From a bacterium (GTDB lineage Bacteria > Desulfobacterota > Binatia > HRBIN30 > CADEER01), in assembly GCA_019637795.1 (NCBI GenBank), contig JAHBUY010000002.1, forward strand, positions 806,001-870,000: 64,000 bases of DNA. The letters are read 5' to 3'. Positions within the stretch are counted from its first letter, which is position 1. The number at the start of each line of letters is the position of its first letter. The notes beneath the pieces were generated by a model. The model was not told the origin of the DNA, searched no databases, and was given only the letters and a program-made list of their open reading frames with translations. Positions 34,632 through 42,889 of the stretch are shown here, piece after piece. The translations under genes were made by a program, and so were the position numbers.

Positions 34632-35404
34632 GCGTCTTCTCGATCCTCGGCCCGCCGCCTGGCCAGATGCGGGCGCGCCTGATCTTCGCGCTCGACGTCG
34701 CCTCCACGCCCGAGGCGATCGCGCTGGTCGATCTGCTCAAGGACGAGGTCGGCCTGTTCAAGGTGGGCAAGCAGCTCTTCCTGCACGCCGGACCGGAGAT
34801 CATCCGCCAGATCAAGGAGCGCGGCGGCGAGGTGTTCCTCGATCTGAAGTTCCACGACATTCCGCGCACCGTCGCCAAGGCGGGCGCCGAGGCGACGCGC
34901 CTGGGCGTGCGCATGTTCGATCTGCACGCCTCCGGCAGCGTGGCGATGATGCGGCAGACCATCGCCGAGGTGAACAAGGTGTCGCGCACCGAGCACCTGG
35001 TGCGGCCGAAGCTGCTGGCGGTGACGGTGCTCACCAGTCTCAACCAGGACGACCTGAAGAAGGTCGGCTTCCGCAGCGGCGTCGAGAGCCAGGTGGTGCG
35101 CCTGGCCAGGCTGGCGCGCGAGGCCGGCATGGACGGCGTCGTCGCGTCGGCCCACGAGGTGGCGCGCATCCGCAAGGAGTGCGGCCGCCGCTTCCTCATC
35201 GTCACCCCCGGCATCCGCCCGCCGAAGGGGTCGATGGACGACCAGAAGCGGGTGCTGACGCCGGAGGAGGCGATCCGCGCCGGCGCCAATTACCTGGTCG
35301 TCGGCAGCCCGATCCGCGACGCGGCCGATCCCGCGGCCGCCGCGCGCAGCATCGTCGCCGCCATGGAGCGCGGCGCCGGCCTTCCCGGCAGCGTCCGCGC
35401 GTGA
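34628..35404 (+). CDS. pyrF: Orotidine 5'-phosphate decarboxylase
   Basis: The 258-residue enzyme makes UMP from OMP in the last step of pyrimidine synthesis. FALDVAS opens the barrel (about 18 to 24), the catalytic DLKFHDIPRTV (Lys and Asp in DLKFHD) lies at about 75 to 85, and the phosphate gripper region VTPGIRPP and VVGSPI closes it. The first 15 residues precede the usual family start and may be a small extension; GTG or a later ATG cannot be excluded, but ATG 34628 overlaps the proS stop, which favours it. It converges with a sulfotransferase gene across 34 bp. Confidence 0.96.
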   Translation: MSVFSILGPPPGQMRARLIFALDVASTPEAIALVDLLKDEVGLFKVGKQLFLHAGPEIIRQIKERGGEVFLDLKFHDIPRTVAKAGAEATRLGVRMFDLHASGSVAMMRQTIAEVNKVSRTEHLVRPKLLAVTVLTSLNQDDLKKVGFRSGVESQVVRLARLAREAGMDGVVASAHEVARIRKECGRRFLIVTPGIRPPKGSMDDQKRVLTPEEAIRAGANYLVVGSPIRDAADPAAAARSIVAAMERGAGLPGSVRA

Positions 35405-35438
35405 CGCGAGCGGGAGGACCCGGCGGGCGAGCGCGGGC

Positions 35439-36680
35439 TCACCGCTCGGGCGCGACCTGGAAGCGATCGAGGTAGGCCGCGTACAGACGCGCCACCGCGT
35501 CGGCGGTGAAGCCGAAGTCGGCGAGCGCGTAGCGATGGGCGCCGTGCTTTCCCCGCGGCTTGGCGGCGAGGTGCGCCGCCATGCGCTGGCGGGTGTCGGC
35601 GGCGAGCGCCAGGCCGAGCCGCGCGTACAGCGCCGCCAGGGTGTCGAGCGGTCGCGCCATGAGGTCGGCATAGGCGACGTCGACGAACTGCGCGTCGGGT
35701 AGGCGACCGTCGGCGCGCATGGCGATCATGCGCTCGAGCAGGCCGGCGACGCCGGCGGCCGTCGCGGCGGCGATGGCGGCGACGTCGACGCGGTCGCTGC
35801 GCATCGCCCGCAGCGTCGCCAGCAGGCTGATCGTCGACGGCAGCGTCTGGCGAGGGTCGCGATGGGTGAGGACGATCCGGGCGTCGGGATAGACCGCGAA
35901 CAGCGCCGCCAGCGTGCCGAGATGGCTCGGCGCCTTCAGCACCCAACGCGCCCGGCGATGGCGCGCCTGCAGGCACTGCAGGATGGCGCGGTGGATGCGG
36001 TAGGCGGGACCGATGTCGTGCGTCGCCATCCAGCGGCTGTAGGACGGCACGTCGAGCGCGCCGGAGAAGTGGTTCGACTGGAACGCGTGCGCCATCAGGA
36101 AGATGCACTCCTGCGGATGGACGGCCGCGTTCTCGTGCATGGCGACATAGGCGGGCGCCAGGTCGTGCCACCACGTCACCTCGGCGTCGGCGACGGCGAT
36201 GCGCGGGTCCGTGGCGGCGGTCGCCGCCGTCGGCGGCGGGGTGGAGAACATCACTTCCCAGGTTGCCGGCGTGCGGTGGTCGGGGTCGCAGGCGAGCAGC
36301 TCGTGCAGGATCGAGGTGCCCGAGCGGGCCGTTCCGACGATGACGATCGGCGCCGTCACCGGCGCCGCCGCGGCGGTCGGGTCGGTGCGCTGCCAGGCGA
36401 CCAGGCGCAGGCGGTTCTGCAGCAGGCGCAGCACCTCGGCGCGGGTGAGCAGCCGTCCCGCGACGGTCAGCGCGGCCTCGCGGTCGGCCGCCTCGAGCAG
36501 CACGCGCAACGGCGTGCGGAACTCATCGGGCCCGAAGTCGTCGAGGCCGGTGGCGGCGATCGCCTCGGCGATCAACTCGTCGGTGTCGAGTCGGATCAGG
36601 CGTTGCGCGCCGCCGACGCCGGCCGCCAGCGCGTTCATCCGTGCCAGCCATTGGGGCGGCGGGGGCGGCGACCAGCTCAT
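35439..36680 (-). CDS. Sulfotransferase family protein
   Basis: The 413-residue protein carries the PAPS phosphate-binding loop IVIVGTARSGTSILHELL (about 111 to 128), the Trp/His-rich segment FLMAHAFQSNHFSG, RWVLKAPSHLGTL (about 250 to 262) and the 3' phosphate motif VLTHRDPRQTLPS (about 272 to 284). These place it with the sulfotransferase_3-type enzymes that act on small molecules or lipids. The ATG at 36680 overlaps the stop of the upstream DUF1214 gene, so the two are translationally coupled. The acceptor is unknown. Confidence 0.87.
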   Translation of the reverse strand: MSWSPPPPPQWLARMNALAAGVGGAQRLIRLDTDELIAEAIAATGLDDFGPDEFRTPLRVLLEAADREAALTVAGRLLTRAEVLRLLQNRLRLVAWQRTDPTAAAAPVTAPIVIVGTARSGTSILHELLACDPDHRTPATWEVMFSTPPPTAATAATDPRIAVADAEVTWWHDLAPAYVAMHENAAVHPQECIFLMAHAFQSNHFSGALDVPSYSRWMATHDIGPAYRIHRAILQCLQARHRRARWVLKAPSHLGTLAALFAVYPDARIVLTHRDPRQTLPSTISLLATLRAMRSDRVDVAAIAAATAAGVAGLLERMIAMRADGRLPDAQFVDVAYADLMARPLDTLAALYARLGLALAADTRQRMAAHLAAKPRGKHGAHRYALADFGFTADAVARLYAAYLDRFQVAPER

Positions 36681-37837
36681 CGGCGGAAGCGGCGGGTGAG
36701 CGCCGCGCGGCGGCGGCGGATCTGCTCGACGCGGGCGCGGGCGTCGAGGCGTGGGTGCGCGGCGGGCAGGTGGGTGGCGACGGCGGCGAGGGGGAGGCGC
36801 GCGGCGACGGGGACGGGCGCCGTCTCGGTCCACACCCAGCGGTACGAGACGAGGCCGAAAGGCCGGCCCTCCGTGTCCAGCCAGTTCGGCGAGCCGGGGT
36901 CGTGCGCCGCGAGCACGAAGCGCACGTCCCCGTCCTCGTCGACGTGCGCGGTGTGGCCGGTGAAGCTGTTGCTGCGGTTGGCGATGTCGAGGGATTCGAA
37001 CCAGTGCGGGCTGTAGAGCTGGATCGACCAGTAGCGGGCGCGCGGCGGCGTGCAGCGGATGACCAGCGCCTCGTCGTCGGCCAGGTGCCACGCGCCGGCG
37101 CCATAGAGGATGTCGGCGGCGCCGCCCGGGACCCGCCGCGGCGCGCCCATGACATTGGGCTCGAGCTCGCGCAGCCGCGCCGCCAGGTAGGCGTTCCAGT
37201 GGACCACCGTCCGCTCGACCCAGGTGGCGGCGCGCTCCAGCGCCGCGGCGATGGCCTCGGGGGAGAGCGCCGGTGGCGCCTCGCCCTCGTGGCCGACCCG
37301 TTCGATGTGGAAGGGCACGGAGACGTCGGCCTCCCAGTCGCTGACGTACTGTCGGATCAGCACGTGCTCGACGCCGGGCACCAGCGGGATCCAGTTGCCC
37401 GGCCGCGGCGTGGGCGACAGGGCGATCTCGAGGTACCCGTCGGCGTCGACCGTTAGTGCCTCCAGGCTGCGTTCGGCGAACACCCGTGTCGCGCCCATCT
37501 GCAGGTCGCCCTCGGCGGTCGAGACGATGAGCGCGCGCACGCCGCGCACGTTCGCCCAGACGCGGTAGCTCTCGCCGGGATCGACGCGGGCGCGCAGGTA
37601 GGTGTTGTCGGCGTTCGGCCCGCCCCACTTCAGGACGTCGTCGTCGAAGCGCAGGAAGGCGGGATGATGCGGATCGCCGAAGTCGACGAACCACTGCAGC
37701 GCGAACGCCGTCAGACGGGCGAGGTGGCGGTGGCCCTCCGCCCGGCCGCGCGCATCGGCGGGAAAGTCGTCAGCGGCGATTCGCGCCGCCAGCGCGCCGA
37801 GTCGGCGGCTGAACCGCGCCCAGGGATCCTCGGTCAC
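36677..37837 (-). CDS. DUF1214 domain protein, coupled to a sulfotransferase
   Basis: The 386-residue protein matches DUF1214-type proteins in its second half: ALVIRCTPPRARYWSIQLYSPHW, SLDIANRSNSF, and DPGSPNWLDTEGRPFGLVSYRW. The first half has PDNTYLRARVDPGESYRVW-like content (ADNTYLRARVDPGESYRVWA). The function is unknown; DUF1214 is often found beside sulfotransferase or steroid/lipid genes. The start is GTG 37837, with no earlier ATG. It is directly upstream of the sulfotransferase (ATGA overlap 36677-36680), supporting work on the same substrate, which is inference. Confidence 0.8.
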   Translation of the reverse strand: MTEDPWARFSRRLGALAARIAADDFPADARGRAEGHRHLARLTAFALQWFVDFGDPHHPAFLRFDDDVLKWGGPNADNTYLRARVDPGESYRVWANVRGVRALIVSTAEGDLQMGATRVFAERSLEALTVDADGYLEIALSPTPRPGNWIPLVPGVEHVLIRQYVSDWEADVSVPFHIERVGHEGEAPPALSPEAIAAALERAATWVERTVVHWNAYLAARLRELEPNVMGAPRRVPGGAADILYGAGAWHLADDEALVIRCTPPRARYWSIQLYSPHWFESLDIANRSNSFTGHTAHVDEDGDVRFVLAAHDPGSPNWLDTEGRPFGLVSYRWVWTETAPVPVAARLPLAAVATHLPAAHPRLDARARVEQIRRRRAALTRRFRR

Positions 37838-37930
37838 CCGCGCTGCCTACGACGCTCCCGCGCCGGTTCGCAAACGGCGGCCGCGCGCCGCCCTGGTGCC
37901 GCCATGATCCTGCTGCGCCGGGCGCGCTGG

Positions 37931-38362
37931 TCACGGCGTCGCCGTTGGGCGGAGGAATCGTTGGACGTGGCGCAGGTACTGCGGGACGTCACGCACGGCG
38001 GCCCGCAGGCCTTCGTAGACCAGGGTCGGATCGATTTCATCGTACTCGTGCACGAGCCGATTGCGCAGTCCGGCGCTGGCGGCGATCTGCTTGGCGAATG
38101 GTGCGGGCAGCACGCCGATCTTCGCGAGCTGGGTGAACGAATCGAAATAGTCGCGCGGCGGCGGCAGGCCGGATTCGGTGACGAGGTGGTAGTTGATGTC
38201 GATCATCCGACCGACGATGCGTTCGAGGTAGCGTTCGGCCAGCACCTCATCGGTCGCGCTGGCGAGATAGTCGCTGATCGCCCGTGCCGCGAGCGCCGCC
38301 AGCGGCTCGAGATCAGCGGCAATCAGCACCATCTTTCGCGTCACCAGCTCGGCATCGGTCAT
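37931..38362 (-). CDS. hepT: HepT-type ribonuclease toxin
   Basis: This 143-residue all-helical HEPN protein has the catalytic R-x4-H-x-Y motif as RNRLVHEY (R100, H105, Y107), within the family segment GLRNRLVHEYDEIDP. HepT cleaves RNA and is silenced when its MntA partner adds AMP to the motif Tyr. The ATG at 38362 overlaps the stop of mntA (38359-38362), and the antitoxin is upstream, as in known pairs. It is followed after 93 bp by the DUF1214 gene on the same strand. Activity is inferred from family. Confidence 0.88.
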   Translation of the reverse strand: MTDAELVTRKMVLIAADLEPLAALAARAISDYLASATDEVLAERYLERIVGRMIDINYHLVTESGLPPPRDYFDSFTQLAKIGVLPAPFAKQIAASAGLRNRLVHEYDEIDPTLVYEGLRAAVRDVPQYLRHVQRFLRPTATP

Positions 38363-38757
38363 GGCGCGCCCGCCAACACCCGCTCCACGTAGCGGCGCTC
38401 CATTGCCAGGTAGCGGCGGTGATCCTGATACCGCTTGAAGGCGTAGATGCGCAGGCGTTGCAACGCCTGCGGGGAGCCATACAACAGGTGGCACGCCTCG
38501 GTGATCTGCTTGAGAAACAGTGGGTCGGCCCGGTTGATGAAGGCGAGATCGACGTCGCGATCCGGAAACAGCTCCTGCAGGTCCGCGAGGAGTGCCGCGT
38601 GCCCGTGCAGCGTGTCCGGTAGGCGCTCGACCAGCGCCGCCAGGTCGACGTCGCTGCGGGCGTGCACCCGCCCGGTGACAGACGAGCCGAAGCGGAGCAG
38701 AAGCACGATGCCGTGCTTGCGCGCTACCCGTGCGAGAGCTTCAGCGCTCGGGTCCAT
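38359..38757 (-). CDS. mntA: MntA-type minimal nucleotidyltransferase antitoxin
   Basis: The 132-residue protein has the nucleotidyltransferase signature FGSSVTGRVHARSDVDLA with catalytic G24-S25 and D36-x-D38. Such small enzymes adenylylate the HepT Tyr and neutralise it. The gene lies first in the two-gene unit and overlaps hepT by four bases. The ATG at 38757 is only about 10 bases from a candidate -10 box (38767-38772), so the mRNA may be nearly leaderless. Confidence 0.88.
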   Translation of the reverse strand: MDPSAEALARVARKHGIVLLLRFGSSVTGRVHARSDVDLAALVERLPDTLHGHAALLADLQELFPDRDVDLAFINRADPLFLKQITEACHLLYGSPQALQRLRIYAFKRYQDHRRYLAMERRYVERVLAGAP

Positions 38758-38766
38758 GGCCGCCGT

Positions 38767-38795
38767 ATCCTAGCCCGCATCGCCCGCCAGGTCAC
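38767..38795 (-). promoter_or_regulatory. Candidate promoter of mntA-hepT
   Basis: On the minus strand GTGACC (38790-38795) and TAGGAT (38767-38772) are spaced 17 bp, each matching four of six consensus bases. Initiation would fall within a few bases of the mntA ATG at 38757. Confidence 0.35.
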
Positions 38796-38860
38796 GCTGC
38801 CGCCCGAGACCCGGTGAGAAGCGCGGGGCGCGCCAGTGCCCGGTGTGGGCGCGGCGCGCG

Positions 38861-40315
38861 TCAGGCGCTCAGCGATCTGACCGCCTCGGTGGCGAGGCGG
38901 AGCAGCCAGCCGGGGAAGATGCCGAGGGCGATGGTCATGACGCTGGTCACCAGCAGGGTAGCGGTCAGGTAGGGGCGCTGGGCGACGCCCTGCACCTCGC
39001 GGCCGCCTTCGCCCATGTACATCTGCACCAGCACCGCCATGTAGTAGTAGATCGACACGACGCTGTTCAGCGCCGCGATCACCACCAGCCAGACGTAGCC
39101 CCGTTCGATGGCGGCGCTGAAGAGAAAGAACTTGCTGGTGAAGCCGGCGAAGAGCGGGATGCCGCCGAGCGACAGCATGAAGACGGTCATGCAGAAGCCG
39201 AGGAACGGGTAGCGGAAGCCGAGCCCGGCGTAGTCGCCGATCTCCTCGTTGGGTTCGCCGCGGCGCCCGACGGCGATGACGACGGCGAAGGCGCCGAGGG
39301 TCATCATCGCGTAGCCCATCAGCGCGAACAGCACGGCGCCGACCCCCTGGGTGTCGGCGGCGGTCAGGCCGACCAGCAGGTAGCCGGCGTGGGCGATGCT
39401 GGAGTAGGCGAGCATCCGCTTGACGTTGCGCTGGGCGATCGCCGCCAGGTTGCCGATGGTCATGCTCAGCACCGCCAGCAGCCAGACGACGGCGGCCCAG
39501 TCCACCGACAGCGGGCCGAGGGCGTGCAGGAAGACGCGGGCCAGGCCGGCGAAGGCGGCGGCCTTGACGCCGACGGCCATCAGGGCGGTGACCGAGGTCG
39601 GGGCGCCCTCGTAGACGTCGGGCGCCCAGGAGTGGAAGGGGACGGCCGCGACCTTGAACCCGAAGCCGATCAGCAGCAGCGCCACCGCGGCGAGGGCCAG
39701 CGGCCGCTGCTCCGCCGACAGATGCAGGAGCTGCGAGGCGATGGGATCGAGCAGCACGGTGCCGAAGGCGCCGTACGCCATGGCGATGCCGAAGAGCAGG
39801 AAGCCGGAGGCGAAGGCGCCGAGCAGGAAGTACTTGAGCGCCGCTTCCGACGAGCGCAGCTCGGGACGCCAGATGCCGGCCAGCACGTAGACCGAGATCG
39901 ACATGAGCTCGAGGCCGAGGAAGAGAATGATCAGGTCGTTGGCCTGCGCCATGACGACCATCCCGAGCACGGCGAGCAGGAACTGGACGTAGTACTCGCC
40001 GCTCTCGACGCGGATCGAGCCGAGGTAGTCCATCGACATCAGCAGGGTGAGGATGCCGATGACGCAGAGCACGACGGTGAAGAAGACCGCGAAGCGATCG
40101 AGCACGAAGCTGCCACCGAAGCCGGTGGCGTTCGACGACCAGAGCAGGGCGGCGGCGATGCCGGCGATGCCGAGGCCGATCATGCCGAGCCAGCCGAGGC
40201 CCTCGCGGTCGGGTCCCTCCATGAAGAGGTCGGCGACCAGCACCACCATCGCCGTCACGGCGATGACCAGTCCGGGGATGAGCGGCAGCCAGGAGACGTC
40301 CATCGTCGGCATCAT
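38861..40315 (-). CDS. nuoN: NADH-quinone oxidoreductase subunit N
   Basis: The 484-residue antiporter-like subunit spans the membrane about 14 times. It has the proton-translocation helices, including YFLLGAFASGFLLFG (about 158 to 172), a conserved FGFKVAAVPFHSWAPDVYEG (about 218 to 237) with the channel Lys, and YSSIAHAGYLLVG (about 298 to 310). NuoN pumps protons in complex I. Two adjacent ATGs (40315 and 40312) are possible starts. It follows nuoK by only five bases; nuoL and nuoM, which usually lie between them, are absent. Confidence 0.95.
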   Translation of the reverse strand: MMPTMDVSWLPLIPGLVIAVTAMVVLVADLFMEGPDREGLGWLGMIGLGIAGIAAALLWSSNATGFGGSFVLDRFAVFFTVVLCVIGILTLLMSMDYLGSIRVESGEYYVQFLLAVLGMVVMAQANDLIILFLGLELMSISVYVLAGIWRPELRSSEAALKYFLLGAFASGFLLFGIAMAYGAFGTVLLDPIASQLLHLSAEQRPLALAAVALLLIGFGFKVAAVPFHSWAPDVYEGAPTSVTALMAVGVKAAAFAGLARVFLHALGPLSVDWAAVVWLLAVLSMTIGNLAAIAQRNVKRMLAYSSIAHAGYLLVGLTAADTQGVGAVLFALMGYAMMTLGAFAVVIAVGRRGEPNEEIGDYAGLGFRYPFLGFCMTVFMLSLGGIPLFAGFTSKFFLFSAAIERGYVWLVVIAALNSVVSIYYYMAVLVQMYMGEGGREVQGVAQRPYLTATLLVTSVMTIALGIFPGWLLRLATEAVRSLSA

Positions 40316-40320
40316 CGGTC

Positions 40321-40632
40321 TCACCAGCGCAGCAGGCGCAGATCGTCGGCGTCGACCGTCTGGCGGTGTCGGAAGACGGCGATGATGATCGCCAGGCCGA
40401 CCGCCGCTTCCGCGGCGGCGACCGTCATGACGAAGAAGACGATCACCTGCCCGTCGACGGCGAGCTGCTGACGGGCGAAGGCGACGAACGCCAGATTGGC
40501 GGCGTTCAGCATCAGCTCGATGCACATGAAGATGACGATGGCATTGCGGCGCAGCAGGACGCCGATGGCGCCGATGCTGAACAGCACGACGCTGAGGGCG
40601 ATGTAGTAGCTGATCGGGGCGGCGGCGGTCAT
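40321..40632 (-). CDS. nuoK: NADH-quinone oxidoreductase subunit K
   Basis: The 103-residue subunit has three membrane helices and the conserved glutamates of the coupling channel, in [19 protein letters not shown] (about 33 to 51) and [19 protein letters not shown] (about 69 to 87). ATG 40632 overlaps the nuoJ stop (40629-40632) and the length is normal for the subunit. Confidence 0.96.
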   Translation of the reverse strand: MTAAAPISYYIALSVVLFSIGAIGVLLRRNAIVIFMCIELMLNAANLAFVAFARQQLAVDGQVIVFFVMTVAAAEAAVGLAIIIAVFRHRQTVDADDLRLLRW

Positions 40633-41138
40633 GCGATCTTCTTGCGGGCCAGGACCACCGCGCCGATCACCGCGGCCAGCATCAGCAGGCCGGTGATCTC
40701 GAACGGCAGCACGTAGGTGGTGAAGAGGCTGACGCCGACCGAGTCGATCGAGCCGTAGCCGGGCGCCAGCGGTGCCGCCATGCCGGGCCCCGGCACCAGC
40801 GCCCCGCCCTTGCGCAGCACGTAGAGCAGACCGAGGGCGAACAGCGAGGCGGAGAGCACGGTGGCGGTCTGCCAGCCGAGGCGGCGGCGTTGCGGCTCGT
40901 CGTCGCTCAGGTTGAGCAGCATGATGACGAACAGGAACACCACCATGATCGCGCCGGCGTAGACGATCACCTGCAGCGCGGCGACGAACGACGCGTCGAG
41001 GAAGATGAAGAACACCGCCAGCAGGAACAACGTCGCCACCAGGCACATGGCGCTGCGCACCGGGTGGCGGTTCAGCACCACGCCGAGCCCGGCGACGCAG
41101 ACGAGGAAGGCGAGCGGGAAGAACAACCAGACGGGCAT
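40629..41138 (-). CDS. nuoJ: NADH-quinone oxidoreductase subunit J
   Basis: The 169-residue five-helix membrane subunit has the conserved [20 protein letters not shown] segment (about 51 to 70), which holds the pi-bulge Tyr/Gly region important for coupling. The ATG at 41138 shares one base with the nuoH stop (TGATG). nuoI, which normally separates H and J, is absent. Confidence 0.95.
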   Translation of the reverse strand: MPVWLFFPLAFLVCVAGLGVVLNRHPVRSAMCLVATLFLLAVFFIFLDASFVAALQVIVYAGAIMVVFLFVIMLLNLSDDEPQRRRLGWQTATVLSASLFALGLLYVLRKGGALVPGPGMAAPLAPGYGSIDSVGVSLFTTYVLPFEITGLLMLAAVIGAVVLARKKIA

Positions 41139-42253
41139 CAGTGCGATCCGGCGGCGAGCACGACCAGCGCGGTGACGATGGCGTTGAGGAAGCCGAGCGG
41201 CATGAGGCCGATCCAGCCCAGGCGCATGAGCTGGTCGTAGCGGAAGCGTGGCAGGGTCCAGCGCAGCATGATCTGGAACCAGCAGAGCAGCAGCGACTTG
41301 ACGGTGTACGAGAGAATGCCGAGCAGCGTGACGACGAGCGACGGCAGCGCGACGATGGTCTCACCGAAGTGGAAGCCGTCGCGCTCGAGGAACGGCACCT
41401 GCCAGCCGCCGAAGAACAGCACCGTGCCCAGCGAGGCGACGATCACCACCTCGATGAAGTCGGTCATGAAGAACATCAGGTGCTTCATGCCCGAGTATTC
41501 GGTGAAGTAGCCGCTGATCAGCTCCGACTCGCTCTCCGGCAGGTCGAACGGGACGCGCTTGCTCTCGGCGATGCCGGCGCAGAGGAAGATGAGGAAGGCG
41601 AGCGGTTGGTAGAAGATGCCCCAGTTGGGCAGCACGCCGAAGATGGTCCCGCCCTGGGCGCGGCACATGGCCTGCAGGTCGACGGTGCCGTAGGTCATGA
41701 TCATCGCCACCAGCGCCAGGCCCATGGCGAGCTCGTAGGAGATCATCTGGGCCGAGCCGCGGATGCCGCCGAGCAGCGACCAGCGGTTGTTCGAGGCCCA
41801 GCCGCCGAGCACGACGCCGTAGACGCCGAGCGACACCATGGCGAGGACGTAGAGGATGCCGATGTCGAGCGGCGCGACCTGCAGGTTGATCTCGCGCTCG
41901 CCGATGTACAGGACGTCGCCGAAGGGGATGACCGCGAAGGTGACCAGCGCCGGAAACACCGCCAGGCAGGGCGCCAGGGTGTGCAGCAGGCGGTCGGCGC
42001 CGCGCGGGATCACGTCCTCTTTGGTGAGGAACTTCAGCGGATCCGCCATCAGCGTGTTGATCAGGCCGGCGCCGGCGAAGCGAATGCCGAACGGCAGCGG
42101 AATGGCGGCGCGGTTGGCGCCGATGCGGTCGTGGATCAGGGCGCTGCCCTTGCGCTCCACCCAGCCGAGCAGGCCGGCGAGCTGCAGCGCGTTCAGGGTG
42201 ACGACGAGCGCCAGGATCCCCGAGATGCCGATGTTGATGAGCAGCGCGTCCAT
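41138..42253 (-). CDS. nuoH: NADH-quinone oxidoreductase subunit H
   Basis: The 371-residue subunit forms part of the quinone chamber. It has the conserved [18 protein letters not shown] (about 30 to 47), [18 protein letters not shown] (about 163 to 180) and [20 protein letters not shown] (about 232 to 251), whose acidic residues lie on the quinone/proton path. The ATG at 42253 is 36 bp from the nuoE stop. Its partner peripheral subunits B and I are missing from this locus. Confidence 0.96.
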   Translation of the reverse strand: MDALLINIGISGILALVVTLNALQLAGLLGWVERKGSALIHDRIGANRAAIPLPFGIRFAGAGLINTLMADPLKFLTKEDVIPRGADRLLHTLAPCLAVFPALVTFAVIPFGDVLYIGEREINLQVAPLDIGILYVLAMVSLGVYGVVLGGWASNNRWSLLGGIRGSAQMISYELAMGLALVAMIMTYGTVDLQAMCRAQGGTIFGVLPNWGIFYQPLAFLIFLCAGIAESKRVPFDLPESESELISGYFTEYSGMKHLMFFMTDFIEVVIVASLGTVLFFGGWQVPFLERDGFHFGETIVALPSLVVTLLGILSYTVKSLLLCWFQIMLRWTLPRFRYDQLMRLGWIGLMPLGFLNAIVTALVVLAAGSH

Positions 42254-42289
42254 GTGGTGCGAATCCCCCCTGCCAGCGTTCCGATGGCG

Positions 42290-42772
42290 CTAGTCGCGCG
42301 CCAGGCGGTCGACCAGCGCCAGCGTGCTCTCCGGGGTCAGGTTCTCCCAGTAGTCGTCGTCGACCTGCATCATCGGCGCCGTGCCGCAGGAGCCGAGGCA
42401 CTCGACCTCGCTCAGGGTGAACCGGCCGTCGGCGGTGGTTTCGCCCAACGCGATGCCCAGCCGCTCGCGCAGGCAGTCGACGATGACGTCGGCGCCGCGC
42501 AGCGCGCAGGACAGGTTGGTGCACACCTGGACGTGGTGCTTTCCGACCGGCCGCTTGTAGTACATCGTGTAGAACGACGCGACCGAGGCGACGAACGCCG
42601 GCGGCAGCTCGAGCAGGCGGGCGACGTAGGCGAGCGTCTCGGTGCTCAGCCAGCCGAACTCCTGCTGCGCCAGCCAGAGCGTCGGCATGATCGCCGCGCG
42701 CTTGACCGGATAGCGCGTCAGGTACTGCTCGAACTTCGCTTTCGCGGCGGGGGAGAACTCGACGGACGACAT
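42290..42772 (-). CDS. nuoE: NADH-quinone oxidoreductase subunit E ([2Fe-2S], thioredoxin-fold)
   Basis: The 160-residue subunit has an N-terminal helical bundle and a [2Fe-2S] site with C84 and C89 (CTNLSC) plus C125 and C129 (CLGSC). In complex I it works with NuoF at the NADH end, but nuoF is not next to it here. The start ATG 42772 is preceded within 120 bp by an inverted-repeat element separating it from nuoD. Confidence 0.95.
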   Translation of the reverse strand: MSSVEFSPAAKAKFEQYLTRYPVKRAAIMPTLWLAQQEFGWLSTETLAYVARLLELPPAFVASVASFYTMYYKRPVGKHHVQVCTNLSCALRGADVIVDCLRERLGIALGETTADGRFTLSEVECLGSCGTAPMMQVDDDYWENLTPESTLALVDRLARD

Positions 42773-42792
42773 GAGCGGGAACTGGGGCCTTT

Positions 42793-42876
42793 CAACACCG
42801 AGACGCGAAGCTGGGGAGGGGGAAAGTCCAGAGATCCGTTCTCTGCGAACCTCCGCGTCTCCGCGTCCTCGCGTTG
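42793..42876. repeat. Inverted-repeat element C inside the nuo operon
   Basis: Arms at 42793-42819 and 42850-42876 match in inverted orientation at about 19 of 27 positions. The better-preserved right arm (read on the minus strand) is made of GAGGACGCGGAGACGCGGAG-like units, close to elements A and B. It fills the 117-bp gap between nuoD and nuoE, the only long gap in the operon. Confidence 0.6.
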
Positions 42877-42889
42877 AGCCTGTGTCTGG

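Noticed and set aside
36980-37000. tRNA T-arm-like GGTTCGAATCCC on the minus strand
   Set aside because: It lies inside the DUF1214 frame (codes FESLD) and no acceptor, D or anticodon stems surround it.
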